Source: Mucilaginibacter xinganensis (lineage in GTDB: Bacteria; Bacteroidota; Bacteroidia; Sphingobacteriales; Sphingobacteriaceae). Taken from it: a DNA stretch of 64,000 nt. Where the stretch lies: assembly GCA_026225055.1 (NCBI GenBank), contig JAMFSA010000086.1, positions 80,765 through 144,764 of the forward strand, read 5' to 3'. The notes under the pieces are model-generated. The model saw only the letters and a program-made list of their open reading frames with translations, did no database searches and was not told where the DNA came from. A program made the translations under genes and the position numbers. This document shows, one piece after another, positions 51,958 through 63,630 of the stretch (positions are counted from its first letter, which is position 1; each line of letters starts with the position of its first letter).

Positions 51958-54408
51958 TTAGTTCTCGTTTGAGCTTCCGCCCAATCTCTTCTGATCATCA
52001 GCATTACCCCCTGCATGTCGCGATTGGCTTTTAACCGTTTGCTTGCCAAACCTATATGTAAAGGTCAGCATCAAAAACCTGCTGCCTACTTTTTCCCTTC
52101 CTGTGAGATCCAGATTTTCATAATTAGAGGTATATTGGTATTTATCGCTATTAAAAATATCGGTAAGCATCAATTTTATACTCCCGTTGTTATGGAGTAC
52201 CGATTGGCTTAAACCCGCCCTCATAGCAAACTGGGCCTGGTACTGTTTAATGCCGTAATAGGTTGGCGAAGAATAAAATCCATATATCTCTGCTTTCAGT
52301 CCCTTGTTTATAGTGAAGCTTTGGTTCAGCTGCAGGTTCAGCTCATAGGTTGATTTGCGGGCGCTATCCTGATTATAGATGTATTTTGCATACCCGGCCT
52401 CAAGGTCTATATTAATATTCCACCATTTAGTAATATCAACGGGTACGGTAAATTCAGTTTCGTATTCGTACCGTGTACCAATATTATTTATGGTAGATAT
52501 ATATACTTTGGTCGAGTCGTTTTGCTCAAATACAGGGGCAAACATATCCTGGGTTACTGTTAAGCGCAGCTCAACCTTATATTTTTCTTTATACAGATCT
52601 GAAATTGAATAAACATTATGGTACTCCGGCTTTAAGAACGGATTACCGGTACTATATGAATATTGGCCGATAAAGCCCACAAAAGGGTTTAAATCCTGGT
52701 AATTAGGGCGCGTTATACGGCGGTCGTAACCAATTGAAACCTGGTTGTTAGTATCCACGGCCTGTGTCCAGTTTACATTGGGGAAAAGATCAAAATAACT
52801 ACGGGCTACCGTTTTATCCGGGTGATAGGATTTACCGTACGAGTTGGTTTGCTCAGCACGAAGGCCAAGTGTTAAATCGCTCTTCCCAAATTTATCATTA
52901 TAACTGGCATAAGCAGCGTTGATGCGTTCCTTGTATATAAAATGATCTGTTAATGAAGGTATAGCTAAAAAATTGGTGGTATCGGCACCCTGATCAAAAT
53001 TTATAATATTATCACTGTTTACCTGGTTGTTTTTTACACCAGCACTTAATGAGCTATTTTTACTTAATTGCTGACTAAAATCGATCCGTTCAGAACGTAT
53101 ATTAATGGATGATGGTGAGTTATCCGTATAAAACACCGGGGCACGATAGGATGTGCCATCAGTAAGGTAAAAATAATTCTTAATCAGTTCAAAAGAACTC
53201 CGGTCGTAGGTAGAGTAATCAAAATCGGCTGTTAGCGATGTGCCATTATTTTTGCCGAATGTGCCTTTATAATTTACGTTATAATTGAGGTTGGTAATGT
53301 CCCTGTCTACATGCGATTGCGTGGTGAGTAAGGAATCCAGCGACCCATTATTTCTGATATAGGTATCACTAAACTTATCTATACCGGCACTGCTATGGTA
53401 GCCATAAAACAAAATGCCTACGGTTTGTTTTGGTGTAATGGTATAATCAATACCGGCATTATAATTATTTGTTTTTATGTACGATATGCTGTTATAATCC
53501 ACATCGATATTGGTGAGCTGGTTATCGTCATAAATATTGCGGTCAATATCCAGCAAACGCGGCAGCTTGTTATCGGCAAAGCTGTAATTCCCAAAAAAGT
53601 TAAATTTATCGGTGCGGTAATTCATGTTAATGCCGCTGTTAAACTTATAATCCTGCCCGTGTGAGGCATTTTCAACAATACTTGCCCTAAAGCCCAGGTC
53701 TTTACTTTTTTTCAGGATAATATTTATAACTCCACCACCACCCGAGGCGTCATATTTTGCCGATGGGTTAGCGATCAGCTCTACCTGGCTAATCATGTTG
53801 CTCTGGTAGCTTTTCAGCAGGTCGGCCAGCTGGTCATCGGTAAGGTTACCTACCGGTTTGCCGTTAATGGCTATTAAAGCCTTTTGCCCTCCTTTAAATA
53901 AAATACTATTATCCCTAACCCGCACACCGGGCGCGGTGGTTAATATATCTAAAACAGAGTTGCCTGCCGATAGTATGCTCCTATCCACATTCAGCACCGT
54001 TTTATCGGGCATTAACTGTATATAATCTTTTTTAGCGGTGATGGTTACTTCGCCAAGCTGTTGGTTTTCGGGTGATAAAATAACTTCGCCAATATCTATT
54101 TTTTTGCCTGCAACAGCGCGATATTGTTGGCTATGATACTTATTATAACCTATTTTACGGATGGATATGAGGTATAACCCCGATACAATATGATCAAACT
54201 GGAAGACACCAGCTTGGCTTGACGCGGTTGTTTTAACTACAGATGAGTCGGGAAGGCTCAGTAGTGTTACAGTTGCATCTTCGGCAGGTACGTACTTTTC
54301 TGTCAGTATCTTACCTGTAAATAATGAGGTGGCAGTTTGCGCGTACGAATAGCTATATATGCCTAGCAGTACTGCCGACAATAAGCATCCGAAAAAAAAC
54401 TTCATCAA
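51958..54408 (-). CDS. TonB-dependent receptor, outer-membrane beta-barrel family
   Basis: An 816-residue outer-membrane protein. It has a signal peptide (cleavage near residue 24, YSYAQT), a carboxypeptidase-regulatory-like domain (about 28-110, FTGKILTEKYVPAEDATVTL), a plug (about 125-230, VRVRDNSILFKGGQKALIAI) and a barrel to the C-terminus. It is shorter than SusC proteins and has no SusD partner, so it belongs to the other Bacteroidota TonB receptor group, often linked to peptide or metal-chelate uptake. The C-terminal end runs past the last barrel strand (LMLTFTYRFGK) into a polar tail. It is a single gene. Confidence 0.88.
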   Translation of the reverse strand: MMKFFFGCLLSAVLLGIYSYSYAQTATSLFTGKILTEKYVPAEDATVTLLSLPDSSVVKTTASSQAGVFQFDHIVSGLYLISIRKIGYNKYHSQQYRAVAGKKIDIGEVILSPENQQLGEVTITAKKDYIQLMPDKTVLNVDRSILSAGNSVLDILTTAPGVRVRDNSILFKGGQKALIAINGKPVGNLTDDQLADLLKSYQSNMISQVELIANPSAKYDASGGGGVINIILKKSKDLGFRASIVENASHGQDYKFNSGINMNYRTDKFNFFGNYSFADNKLPRLLDIDRNIYDDNQLTNIDVDYNSISYIKTNNYNAGIDYTITPKQTVGILFYGYHSSAGIDKFSDTYIRNNGSLDSLLTTQSHVDRDITNLNYNVNYKGTFGKNNGTSLTADFDYSTYDRSSFELIKNYFYLTDGTSYRAPVFYTDNSPSSINIRSERIDFSQQLSKNSSLSAGVKNNQVNSDNIINFDQGADTTNFLAIPSLTDHFIYKERINAAYASYNDKFGKSDLTLGLRAEQTNSYGKSYHPDKTVARSYFDLFPNVNWTQAVDTNNQVSIGYDRRITRPNYQDLNPFVGFIGQYSYSTGNPFLKPEYHNVYSISDLYKEKYKVELRLTVTQDMFAPVFEQNDSTKVYISTINNIGTRYEYETEFTVPVDITKWWNINIDLEAGYAKYIYNQDSARKSTYELNLQLNQSFTINKGLKAEIYGFYSSPTYYGIKQYQAQFAMRAGLSQSVLHNNGSIKLMLTDIFNSDKYQYTSNYENLDLTGREKVGSRFLMLTFTYRFGKQTVKSQSRHAGGNADDQKRLGGSSNEN

Positions 54409-54583
54409 GCGTTATGTGAAAATTTACTATATGTTTGCTTTGATTTATTGGTAATTTAAACGCAAAATTAGCCGTAAAGGTTGTATAGCATCATTTTAGT
54501 GTTAAATAAAAGTAAACACAAATTTAGTATACAGCTTATATTATTTAAACTATAATCAAAAAAAGATCAGTTTTACTGACTAA

Positions 54584-55876
54584 ATGAGTATGAAAAAAGT
54601 TGTTTTTATTTTCCTTCCCTTATTTTTTACAGCCAGCGTTTTTGCACAGGCCGCCCCTGCCGCTTATGAAGTTGTGCTGAATAAATTTGTGAAATTTTAT
54701 AACGCCGGTGAGGCCGACAGTGTGTTTATGATGTTCAGCCCCGAAATGAAAGCCGCTGAACCATTGGATAAGTTTACCTCAACAACAGCCCAGTTAAAGG
54801 ACCAACTGGGCAGCCTCGACCAAACAACTTTTGCAAAATACGACCAACCGATAGCTGCTTATAGAGCTAAATTTAAGAATAGCATTTTTATGCTTAACCT
54901 GGCATTAAACAACGATGGGAAAATAACCGGCCTATTTTTAAAACCACAGGATGAACTGGCAGCTGCTAAAACAGCCGTTGATCCATCGGTAACAGAATCG
55001 CCTGTTGCGGTAAAAACTTTGGCGGGCTCAATTGCGGGTACGTTAACCATGCCTAATGCCGCAACCGGTAAAATCCCAGTGGTATTAATTATATCGGGCG
55101 CAGGTGTAACTGATCGCGATGGTAATTGCAAAAACCCACTGATCACATCCAACACTTACCAGTTATTGGCCTACGCTTTGGGCAAGGCGGGCATAGCTTC
55201 ATTACGTTACGATAAACGCATGGTTGGGCAAAGCGTAAGTGCTGATAAAGAAAGTCAGATGCGTTTTGAGGATTATGTTGATGATGCTACAGCCCTCATC
55301 AATATGCTGAATGATGATGGCCGCTTTTCGAAAATAATTATAGCCGGGCATGGCCAGGGTGCATTGGTGGGCATGATGTCGGTACCGGATGAACCGATAA
55401 AAGGATTTATATCACTTGAAGGCGCAGGCGACGCGGCTGATAAGGTATTAACCGAGCAAATGAAATCGCAGCCATCATACCTGGGCGATGAATTTAAAAA
55501 CATGCTCGATACCTTGCGCAAAGGCAAAATGACTGATAATATTGACCCCGCCTTATACTACGTTGCAAGGCCCACCATCCAGATGTTCCTGATGTCGTGG
55601 TGCAGGTACGATCCGCAACGCGAAATAAAGAAAGTTAAGATGCCAATGCTGATTATACAGGGCACCACCGACCTGCTGTACCCGGTTACACAGGGCCTGA
55701 AATTAAAATCAGCTAAATCAAATGCCACCTATAGCATTATAAGAGGAATGAATTATGTTTTGAAGGATGCCCCGGCGGACAGGGAGCCTAATATAGCTAC
55801 CTATCAAAAACCAGACCTGCCGCTTAACAAGGAAATGGTTACCGATGTGGTAGATTTTATTAATGGATTAAAATAG
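54584..55876 (+). CDS. Secreted alpha/beta hydrolase with N-terminal DUF3887-like domain
   Basis: A 430-residue protein with a signal peptide (cleavage near residue 22, ASVFAQ). Residues about 25-130 look like a DUF3887 domain (VVLNKFVKFYNAGEADSVFM). Residues about 150-430 form an alpha/beta hydrolase: VVLIISGAGVTDRDGN as the oxyanion region, and IIIAGHGQGALVG as the nucleophile elbow, where the expected serine position reads Q (GHGQG). The usual G-x-S-x-G is thus altered to G-H-G-Q-G, which questions classical serine-esterase activity. PMLIIQGTTDLLYPV carries the late acidic residue; the C-terminal histidine is not obvious. Substrate unknown. Confidence 0.82.
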   Translation: MSMKKVVFIFLPLFFTASVFAQAAPAAYEVVLNKFVKFYNAGEADSVFMMFSPEMKAAEPLDKFTSTTAQLKDQLGSLDQTTFAKYDQPIAAYRAKFKNSIFMLNLALNNDGKITGLFLKPQDELAAAKTAVDPSVTESPVAVKTLAGSIAGTLTMPNAATGKIPVVLIISGAGVTDRDGNCKNPLITSNTYQLLAYALGKAGIASLRYDKRMVGQSVSADKESQMRFEDYVDDATALINMLNDDGRFSKIIIAGHGQGALVGMMSVPDEPIKGFISLEGAGDAADKVLTEQMKSQPSYLGDEFKNMLDTLRKGKMTDNIDPALYYVARPTIQMFLMSWCRYDPQREIKKVKMPMLIIQGTTDLLYPVTQGLKLKSAKSNATYSIIRGMNYVLKDAPADREPNIATYQKPDLPLNKEMVTDVVDFINGLK

Positions 55877-55885
55877 AAATGAAAC

Positions 55886-55921
55886 AAAATACCAGGTCAG
55901 ACTATTCTGATCTGGTATTTT
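55886..55921. terminator. Bidirectional terminator overlapping the pentapeptide gene end
   Basis: AAAATACCAGGTCAGA pairs with TCTGATCTGGTATTTT (one mismatch or wobble pair) around CTAT. It closes the plus-strand hydrolase gene and, on the minus strand, overlaps the last codons of the pentapeptide-repeat gene (stop at 55897). Confidence 0.75.
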
Positions 55922-56463
55922 GATAAAAGCCCTGCAAGGCCATCAGCCGAAAAAGCAGCCTTTTTAATATTGTTTATTTCAGGGTCGATGCTGTAATGTA
56001 GCGCAGTTACAAAATTAACCGATGTAAGATCCGTACGGTTAAAAACAGCTCCCGACAAGTCCGACTGATCAAATACACTTCCCGATAAATTGGCCTGGCT
56101 AAAAGTTGTTTCCTTTAACGAGCATTTGGTAAACTTGGTGCTCGCCATCTTGCGGCCCATAAATGAGGCATAATCCAGTATACAGCCATCAAACTTTACG
56201 CTGAAAAGCATGGTTTGGCACTCGCTGAAATTAACCCCCAGTATTTTACAGTTATTGAATACGGCGTTATTGAGTGCAGCACCGTTTAGCTTCATCAGTG
56301 ATAAATTACAACTCTCAAAAATGCAGTCGATAAATTTATTGTGCGAAAAATCGCTATTGGTAAAATCACATCGCTTAAATGTACAGCTTTGAAACTCCTG
56401 CCCTTTTACAATCTTCTCGGTATAAATAATACTGTCGAAGGTTTTATCATCATGTAGTTCCAT
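55897..56463 (-). CDS. Pentapeptide-repeat protein
   Basis: A 188-residue protein made of about 20 consecutive A(D/N)LXX-like pentapeptides (CDFTNSDFSHNKFIDCIFES, then CNLSLMKLNGAALNNAVFNN). This predicts a right-handed quadrilateral beta-helix as in Qnr and MfpA proteins, which mimic DNA and protect gyrase, although most such proteins have other or unknown roles. A leading segment of about 20 residues and a C-terminal helix frame the repeats. Its ATG abuts the stop of DinB, so the two are probably one operon. The gene end lies in a terminator hairpin. Confidence 0.9.
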   Translation of the reverse strand: MELHDDKTFDSIIYTEKIVKGQEFQSCTFKRCDFTNSDFSHNKFIDCIFESCNLSLMKLNGAALNNAVFNNCKILGVNFSECQTMLFSVKFDGCILDYASFMGRKMASTKFTKCSLKETTFSQANLSGSVFDQSDLSGAVFNRTDLTSVNFVTALHYSIDPEINNIKKAAFSADGLAGLLSKYQIRIV

Positions 56464-56937
56464 TTATTTCCAGGCGCCTAATAATCTTCTTATCGCTATT
56501 ATTTCGCCTACGTGATATGAGGTGTGGTCGGCTATTTGAAATGCTTCCAGCAATATGGTTTGCCCGCTGCCGCCGGGGATCTGCTCATAAAGGTTGCTAT
56601 GTTCTAAAATGCCAATAAACTCGTCAAGGTCGTTATTGATCTGCTCTAATGATTCGTTCCAGTCCTGACCATTTTTAGGGGCAGGTTCCTTAGGCCAGTA
56701 TTCATCGGGCCATTTTGGTGATTTATGGTGCGGATCCATACAAAAACGCAGCATATCCCATTGGGCAATACGGATATGCTCAACCAGTTGCCATATGCTG
56801 TAAGGCAGTTTATCGGGCACTGCGCCACGTAATTCAGCAGGCAGGCCTTTTATGGCGGTTTTCAAATCAGCATGCGCGCTGCCGCCAAGCAGCAGTTTAG
56901 TAAGTTCATTTACTAAGATTTTATTGTTGTTATCCAT
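56464..56937 (-). CDS. DinB family protein
   Basis: A 157-residue four-helix-bundle protein of the DinB/YfiT type. The potential metal ligands are H at KLPYSIWQLVEHIRIAQWD, and the later QIADHTSYHVGEI. The ATG at 56937 (MDNNNKIL) is chosen; the frame is open upstream to 57006. The family includes thiol transferases and stress-induced proteins, usually with a nickel or zinc site. It precedes the pentapeptide gene without a gap; both may belong to a stress response. Confidence 0.87.
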   Translation of the reverse strand: MDNNNKILVNELTKLLLGGSAHADLKTAIKGLPAELRGAVPDKLPYSIWQLVEHIRIAQWDMLRFCMDPHHKSPKWPDEYWPKEPAPKNGQDWNESLEQINNDLDEFIGILEHSNLYEQIPGGSGQTILLEAFQIADHTSYHVGEIIAIRRLLGAWK

Positions 56938-57259
56938 ATTTGCAGATTTTCTGTATTTAACAATCAGCACCGCAATAGGTTGGTGCTTTTTGCATAAATA
57001 TGCCAATTATTAATGCAGTAAATATACTGTTTAAGGTGAGGCGCCAGCAATGCCATGGTCCTGAATTTGATATTTAGACTATATTCTAAACAACTATAAC
57101 ACCCTACAGTTAACTTAATTTACAATAAAGTAATTATGCCCATTCAGCTAAAGATTTACGGTAGTTTCTTCGCTAAATTGAAACTATACAGTAACTTTAT
57201 TGTTAAAGAAACGTTGATTATAAATGTATTATAATCGATTAGTAAACATTAATAGCCAC

Positions 57260-58159
57260 ATGAAAATGAAATTCTTTATGCCAGCTATATTGCTGGTGGT
57301 AGCCGTAGCCTCGGGTTGTGTTAGCACAAAAAAATACCAGGCTTTACAAGCAGATAACGCAACTTTACAGAAAAAGAACGATGAAGTATTGCAAAGTTAC
57401 CAGGTAACCCAGCAGGAGCTAGCAGGCTCAAAAAGCCGTGTTACCGGCTTAGAGGAGCAAATTGCAGCCGCAAATGCTAATTCACTGGCTTTACAGGATG
57501 CCTTAAACAAATGTTTGGCAGGCAATAACCAGGGCGGTATGAATATTTCAAAACTGGTTGACCAGATAAATGCCTCAAACGCTTATATTAAAGAGCTGGT
57601 AAACTCAAAAAACAAAAGCGATTCGCTTAATATGGTGTTAACCAATAATCTTACCCGCTCGCTAAGCCCTGATGAAACAAAGGGCGTAGATGTGAAGGTG
57701 CTTAAAGGTGTGGTTTATGTATCGTTATCTGATAACATGATCTACAAATCTGGCAGCTATGAAATATCAGACCAGGCGGGAGCAACGCTGGCTAAAATAG
57801 CCAAGATCATTAACGATTACTCTACCTATGATGTATTGATAGAAGGTAACACCGATAATGTTCCGATCTCGCAAAAGAACATTCGTAACAACTGGGACCT
57901 GAGTACATTAAGGGCATCATCAGTAGTTATGGCATTACAAAACACTTACGGTGTTGATCCTAAACGCTTAACAGCTGGCGGTCGTGGTGAGTTTAACCCA
58001 CTTGCCGATAACAGCAGCCCAAGCGGCAAAGCACAAAACAGGCGTACCGAAATTATTATAACACCAAAACTGGATCAGTTTATGGCGCTTATTGGCAAAG
58101 CACCGGCACCTGGCGCAACTACTGCACCAACCACTCCGGCACCAGCTCCGGGTCAATAA
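57260..58159 (+). CDS. OmpA-family peptidoglycan-binding lipoprotein
   Basis: A 299-residue lipoprotein. The start at 57260 gives a signal sequence with lipobox VASGC at about residue 19-20. Residues about 25-120 form a coiled coil (LQADNATLQKKNDEVLQSYQ). Residues about 160-275 form the OmpA C-terminal domain, with EGNTDNVPISQKN and NWDLSTLRASSVV, ending in RRTEIIITP. A proline/alanine tail closes the protein. It probably tethers the outer membrane to the cell wall. It stands alone with a strong terminator behind it. Confidence 0.92.
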   Translation: MKMKFFMPAILLVVAVASGCVSTKKYQALQADNATLQKKNDEVLQSYQVTQQELAGSKSRVTGLEEQIAAANANSLALQDALNKCLAGNNQGGMNISKLVDQINASNAYIKELVNSKNKSDSLNMVLTNNLTRSLSPDETKGVDVKVLKGVVYVSLSDNMIYKSGSYEISDQAGATLAKIAKIINDYSTYDVLIEGNTDNVPISQKNIRNNWDLSTLRASSVVMALQNTYGVDPKRLTAGGRGEFNPLADNSSPSGKAQNRRTEIIITPKLDQFMALIGKAPAPGATTAPTTPAPAPGQ

Positions 58160-58182
58160 TTAATTGAATTTTAATATTTATG

Positions 58183-58216
58183 AACGCCTTCCGGTTTTTC
58201 GGGAGGCGTTTTTTTG
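58183..58216 (+). terminator. Terminator of the OmpA lipoprotein gene
   Basis: AACGCCT-CCG and CGG-AGGCGTT pair around TTTTT with a one-base internal mismatch, followed by seven T, 24 bp after the stop codon. Confidence 0.85.
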
Positions 58217-58302
58217 TTGGGTGGAAAGTTATTCATTCATCCGTTGTCGCTAAGGTGCTAAGCAGTCTTTCAGCTATACAAGACGAATACACAATCGTGA
58301 AT

Positions 58303-58755
58303 ATCGCATGAAGCCGCTCATGGGCGCGGAGCCCTAGTTACTTTGGCTTGATCCAAAGTAACCAAAGATCAAGACAAAAAGATCCTTCCGCCCACAGGCA
58401 AAACACCCAGGCCCGCGCTTTTTGTCGGGCCTTTCCCCGCTTTTAATCACGGTTCATTTAAAAGCGGTATCAAGTGAAAGAAATTCCTGAGGCTCCCGTC
58501 AGTAGAACAGCTTCGGGCGGAATCAGGCAAAACGATGGTGGCCTTGCGCGTAATGGCAGGGCATAGGAAATTTTTGCAGCGCCTTGGGCAGTGCGCGCAA
58601 TATGGCCGCAAACTTTTCCAGCCCAGGTTTTGCCTGATTTGCAGGGCAAAGGCCTTGTGCAGCAAAGAAGCATTTCTACTGACTAGCCTTTTTGGTCCTT
58701 TTGTGGCGTAGACAAAAGGACTAGGGCTCCGCGCCCATGAGCGGCTTCATGCGAT
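58303..58755. repeat. About 450-bp element with 36-bp perfect terminal inverted repeats
   Basis: Bases 58303-58338 and 58720-58755 are exact inverted copies. Directly inside are two strong short hairpins, GTTACTTTGG/CCAAAGTAAC (left) and GTCCTTTTGT/ACAAAAGGAC (right). The GC-rich interior has short frames but no recognisable gene. It looks like a non-autonomous mobile or repetitive element or a structured RNA gene. The 220 bp after it up to 58976 hold no gene either. Confidence 0.75.
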
Positions 58756-58976
58756 GTGTAAACGATATGCATTATAGGGATGACAGAAGATTTGCGTTAG
58801 TGATTGTAGCGGATACCGGCCATGTGACTAAAGCCTTGTGCAGTATGAGCGGAAAGCGCAGCCGGAGGCAACGCCCAAAACACCCTCTCTCAAAAATTTT
58901 ACACCCCTCACCTCATTTCACCAATTTATTTCAGCTAAATGTTATAAGTTTATATTTTAAAACTAATTGAACTGCT

Positions 58977-60761
58977 GTGAACAGAAAATTCTTATCCATC
59001 GTCCTTTTAATTACCGTATTCGCGGCTTGTAAAAAGGACTCTGTAGGTCCGCAAGGTATAAAAGATGATGGCGCATTTAATGTGTACGAAGGCACCTTCC
59101 TGGATGGGCTATGGAAAGTAAATCCCGATTGGGCAACCTCCGTAGGGTATCATAAATATGATAGTTTGCTGCTGGTTCCCAGTGGTAAAACCAGGGATAA
59201 ACAGTTGGAATACTATAAATCGAACCTCGACTCGTTGTCGCATTACGAAATAGAGAAGCTATCGCAAAGCAACCGTATCGATTACCAGATCATGCAAAAT
59301 GAGCTACAATACCTGCAATGGGATACCGAGCTTTTAAAGGAATATGAGTGGAACCCTACTACTTACAATGTAATAGGCACCTTCGCTTATATCCTGAACG
59401 AGCATTATGCGCCGCTTGCCAAGCGCCTGCATAATTTCTACCAAAAAATGGCTAATGTTCCTGAATATTACAAGGAAGCAGAAAAGCAGATCAAAAACCC
59501 GGTGATTGAACTTACCAACCTGGCCATTGATCAGCACCTGAATGGTGTGGGAACCTTTGAAAAGGATTTTGCCGATTCACTCAAAAAATCAAACATTCCC
59601 GAAGCTGAGCAAAAACAAATGCTCGACAGGGCTGCTTTATCAGCTACTGCTATAAGGGGCTTCGCGGCTTATCTTAAAGGGATGAAGAACGATCATCCGC
59701 GCGATTTCAGGCTGGGTCAGGAATATTACGGTGATAAATTTAAATATGAGATCCAATCGCAATACACCTCGCAGCAAATATTTAACGCTGCAACCGAACG
59801 TAAAAAATTCGTTCACCATGAAATGGCCAAATTAAGCCGCGACCTGTGGCCCAAATATTTTGGCACCCAGACCATTCCTAAGGATAGCCTTGAGCTGATC
59901 AGCAAGGTAATTGATACCATTGCAAGCAGACATGTTGAAGCGGGTAATTTTCAATCATCAATTGAGCAGCTTATACCCAAGTTAACCGCTTTTGTACGTG
60001 CAAAGGATTTGGTGACCATGGACCCATCAAAACCGTTAGTTGTACGTAAAGAACCCGGCTACATGGCGGGCAGCGGCGCAGGCGCATCAATGAGCTCGCC
60101 TGGTCCGTATGATAAAACAGGCAATTCCTATTTTAACGTAGGCAGCCTGGCAGGTTACTCGCCCGAGCAGGCGGAAAGCTATTTACGCGAGTATAATAAC
60201 TACACGCTGCAAATATTATGTATCCACGAAGCTATACCGGGTCATTATGTACAGCTGGTGTATGCTAACCAGTCGCCAAGTTTAATAAAATCTATATTCG
60301 GCAATAACACTATGATAGAAGGTTGGGCAGTTTACAGCGAGCAAATGATGCTGGATAACGGCTATGGCGACAATAACCCCGAAATGAAACTGATGTGGTA
60401 CAAATGGCACCTCCGTTCCGTATGTAACACTATATTGGATTACAGCGTACATGCCTCGGGTATGACAAAAGACCAGGCCATCACCTTCCTTACCCACGAA
60501 GCATTTCAGCAAAAAACTGAAGCTGAAAACAAATGGAAACGTGTAACCGTAAGCAGCGTACAACTGGATTGTTACTATACCGGCTATAAGGAAATTATGG
60601 ACCTGCGTGAGCTATGGAAAAAAGACCAGGGCGTTAATTACACTTTAAAAGCCTTTAATGAAAAGTTCCTGAGCTATGGCAGCGCACCGGTAAAATACAT
60701 TAAAGAAGCCATGATGAAGAAAGATACGCACGATAGCAATAGCAGCGGTACAGGCAATTGA
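58977..60761 (+). CDS. DUF885 family lipoprotein, putative metallopeptidase
   Basis: A 594-residue lipoprotein with a GTG start. The signal sequence ends in a lipobox FAAC with the lipid-attachment cysteine at residue 18. The rest is one DUF885 domain with the metal-binding IHEAIPGHYVQL (HE-x5-H type) near residues 419-430 and a downstream glutamate in IEGWAVYSEQMM. Members are predicted metallo-carboxypeptidases; most are untested. It may act on peptides in the periplasm. It lies between the large inverted-repeat element and a strong terminator. Confidence 0.9.
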   Translation: MNRKFLSIVLLITVFAACKKDSVGPQGIKDDGAFNVYEGTFLDGLWKVNPDWATSVGYHKYDSLLLVPSGKTRDKQLEYYKSNLDSLSHYEIEKLSQSNRIDYQIMQNELQYLQWDTELLKEYEWNPTTYNVIGTFAYILNEHYAPLAKRLHNFYQKMANVPEYYKEAEKQIKNPVIELTNLAIDQHLNGVGTFEKDFADSLKKSNIPEAEQKQMLDRAALSATAIRGFAAYLKGMKNDHPRDFRLGQEYYGDKFKYEIQSQYTSQQIFNAATERKKFVHHEMAKLSRDLWPKYFGTQTIPKDSLELISKVIDTIASRHVEAGNFQSSIEQLIPKLTAFVRAKDLVTMDPSKPLVVRKEPGYMAGSGAGASMSSPGPYDKTGNSYFNVGSLAGYSPEQAESYLREYNNYTLQILCIHEAIPGHYVQLVYANQSPSLIKSIFGNNTMIEGWAVYSEQMMLDNGYGDNNPEMKLMWYKWHLRSVCNTILDYSVHASGMTKDQAITFLTHEAFQQKTEAENKWKRVTVSSVQLDCYYTGYKEIMDLRELWKKDQGVNYTLKAFNEKFLSYGSAPVKYIKEAMMKKDTHDSNSSGTGN

Positions 60762-60779
60762 TATTATCGCATTACCGCT

Positions 60780-60821
60780 AACAAAAATAGCGATGGGTAT
60801 AAACCCATCGCTATTTTTGTT
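60780..60821 (+). terminator. Terminator of the DUF885 gene
   Basis: A 19-bp perfect stem (AACAAAAATAGCGATGGGT and its complement) with a 4-base loop ends in TATTTTTGTT, 18 bp after the stop. Confidence 0.85.
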
Positions 60822-60855
60822 ATGACCTGCGTGGTGCTGGGTAACCGTTCGCATA

Positions 60856-63084
<2,229 letters not shown>

Positions 63085-63112
63085 AAAACGTTTTTTTTAA
63101 AGATATAGCTTT

Positions 63113-63144
63113 TTTTAATTGTAACATTATTATTACAATTAAAA
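63113..63144. other. Hairpin after ligA
   Basis: TTTTAATTGTAA and its exact complement form a 12-bp stem with an 8-base loop, 28 bp after the ligA stop. It lacks a T-run on its downstream side, though T-runs precede it. Confidence 0.6.
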
Positions 63145-63217
63145 CTTCTATCATATTAGCTTGTTGATATCCCGATATTAACTATTATTTTTACATTAAC
63201 ATAAATATTGTTACCAA

Positions 63218-63442
63218 ATGAGTAATTATTTACCAATACAACCCGCTATTTTTTGCGAACCTTGCAAAGATTGCGGAGCCCGTCCTGTAGTAGAACAAAG
63301 TAAGAGCGGCTATGTTGTCAGGTGCCCACAAGATAAAAAGCACTATAAAACAAAACCCGGATTGGTAGACATAACTGATTGGAATTTAAAGAACAAGACC
63401 CATATGCCATTTGTGGCTTCTCCAAAGCAAAAGGCATCGTAA
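63218..63442 (+). CDS. Small zinc-ribbon-like protein of unknown function
   Basis: A 74-residue protein with cysteines arranged as CEPCKDCGARP and later VVRCPQDKKHYK, which could form a one-finger zinc ribbon; the histidine HY may be the fourth ligand. It has no signal peptide. It has its own terminator downstream and is likely a real single gene between ligA and dapA. The function is not known. Confidence 0.7.
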   Translation: MSNYLPIQPAIFCEPCKDCGARPVVEQSKSGYVVRCPQDKKHYKTKPGLVDITDWNLKNKTHMPFVASPKQKAS

Positions 63443-63471
63443 AAACAACAAGAAAAATACAACCAATATGA

Positions 63472-63500
63472 GGAGAAAGCACAACACTTTCTCCTTTTTT
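63472..63500 (+). terminator. Terminator of the small zinc-ribbon gene
   Basis: GGAGAAAG and CTTTCTCC form an 8-9-bp stem around CACAACA, followed by six T. Confidence 0.85.
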
Positions 63501-63630
63501 ATTTACCGCTATTTTAAGATTTGAGTTTTATTGTTCAGCTATCCTGTTACTACCTGGTAATAAATAAATTGAACTATTTATAGGCTGAAAAACCTCAAAA
63601 TACTATCTTAGCATCCTTTTAATTATTAAG

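Noticed and set aside
57120..57203. 10-bp inverted repeat ACAATAAAGT/ACTTTATTGT in front of the OmpA gene
   Set aside because: AT-rich and separated by over 60 bases; could easily be chance.
58447..58673. Two overlapping minus-strand frames of about 70 codons inside the 450-bp element
   Set aside because: Composition is cysteine- and arginine-rich as expected for random GC-rich DNA, no start signal, no domain.
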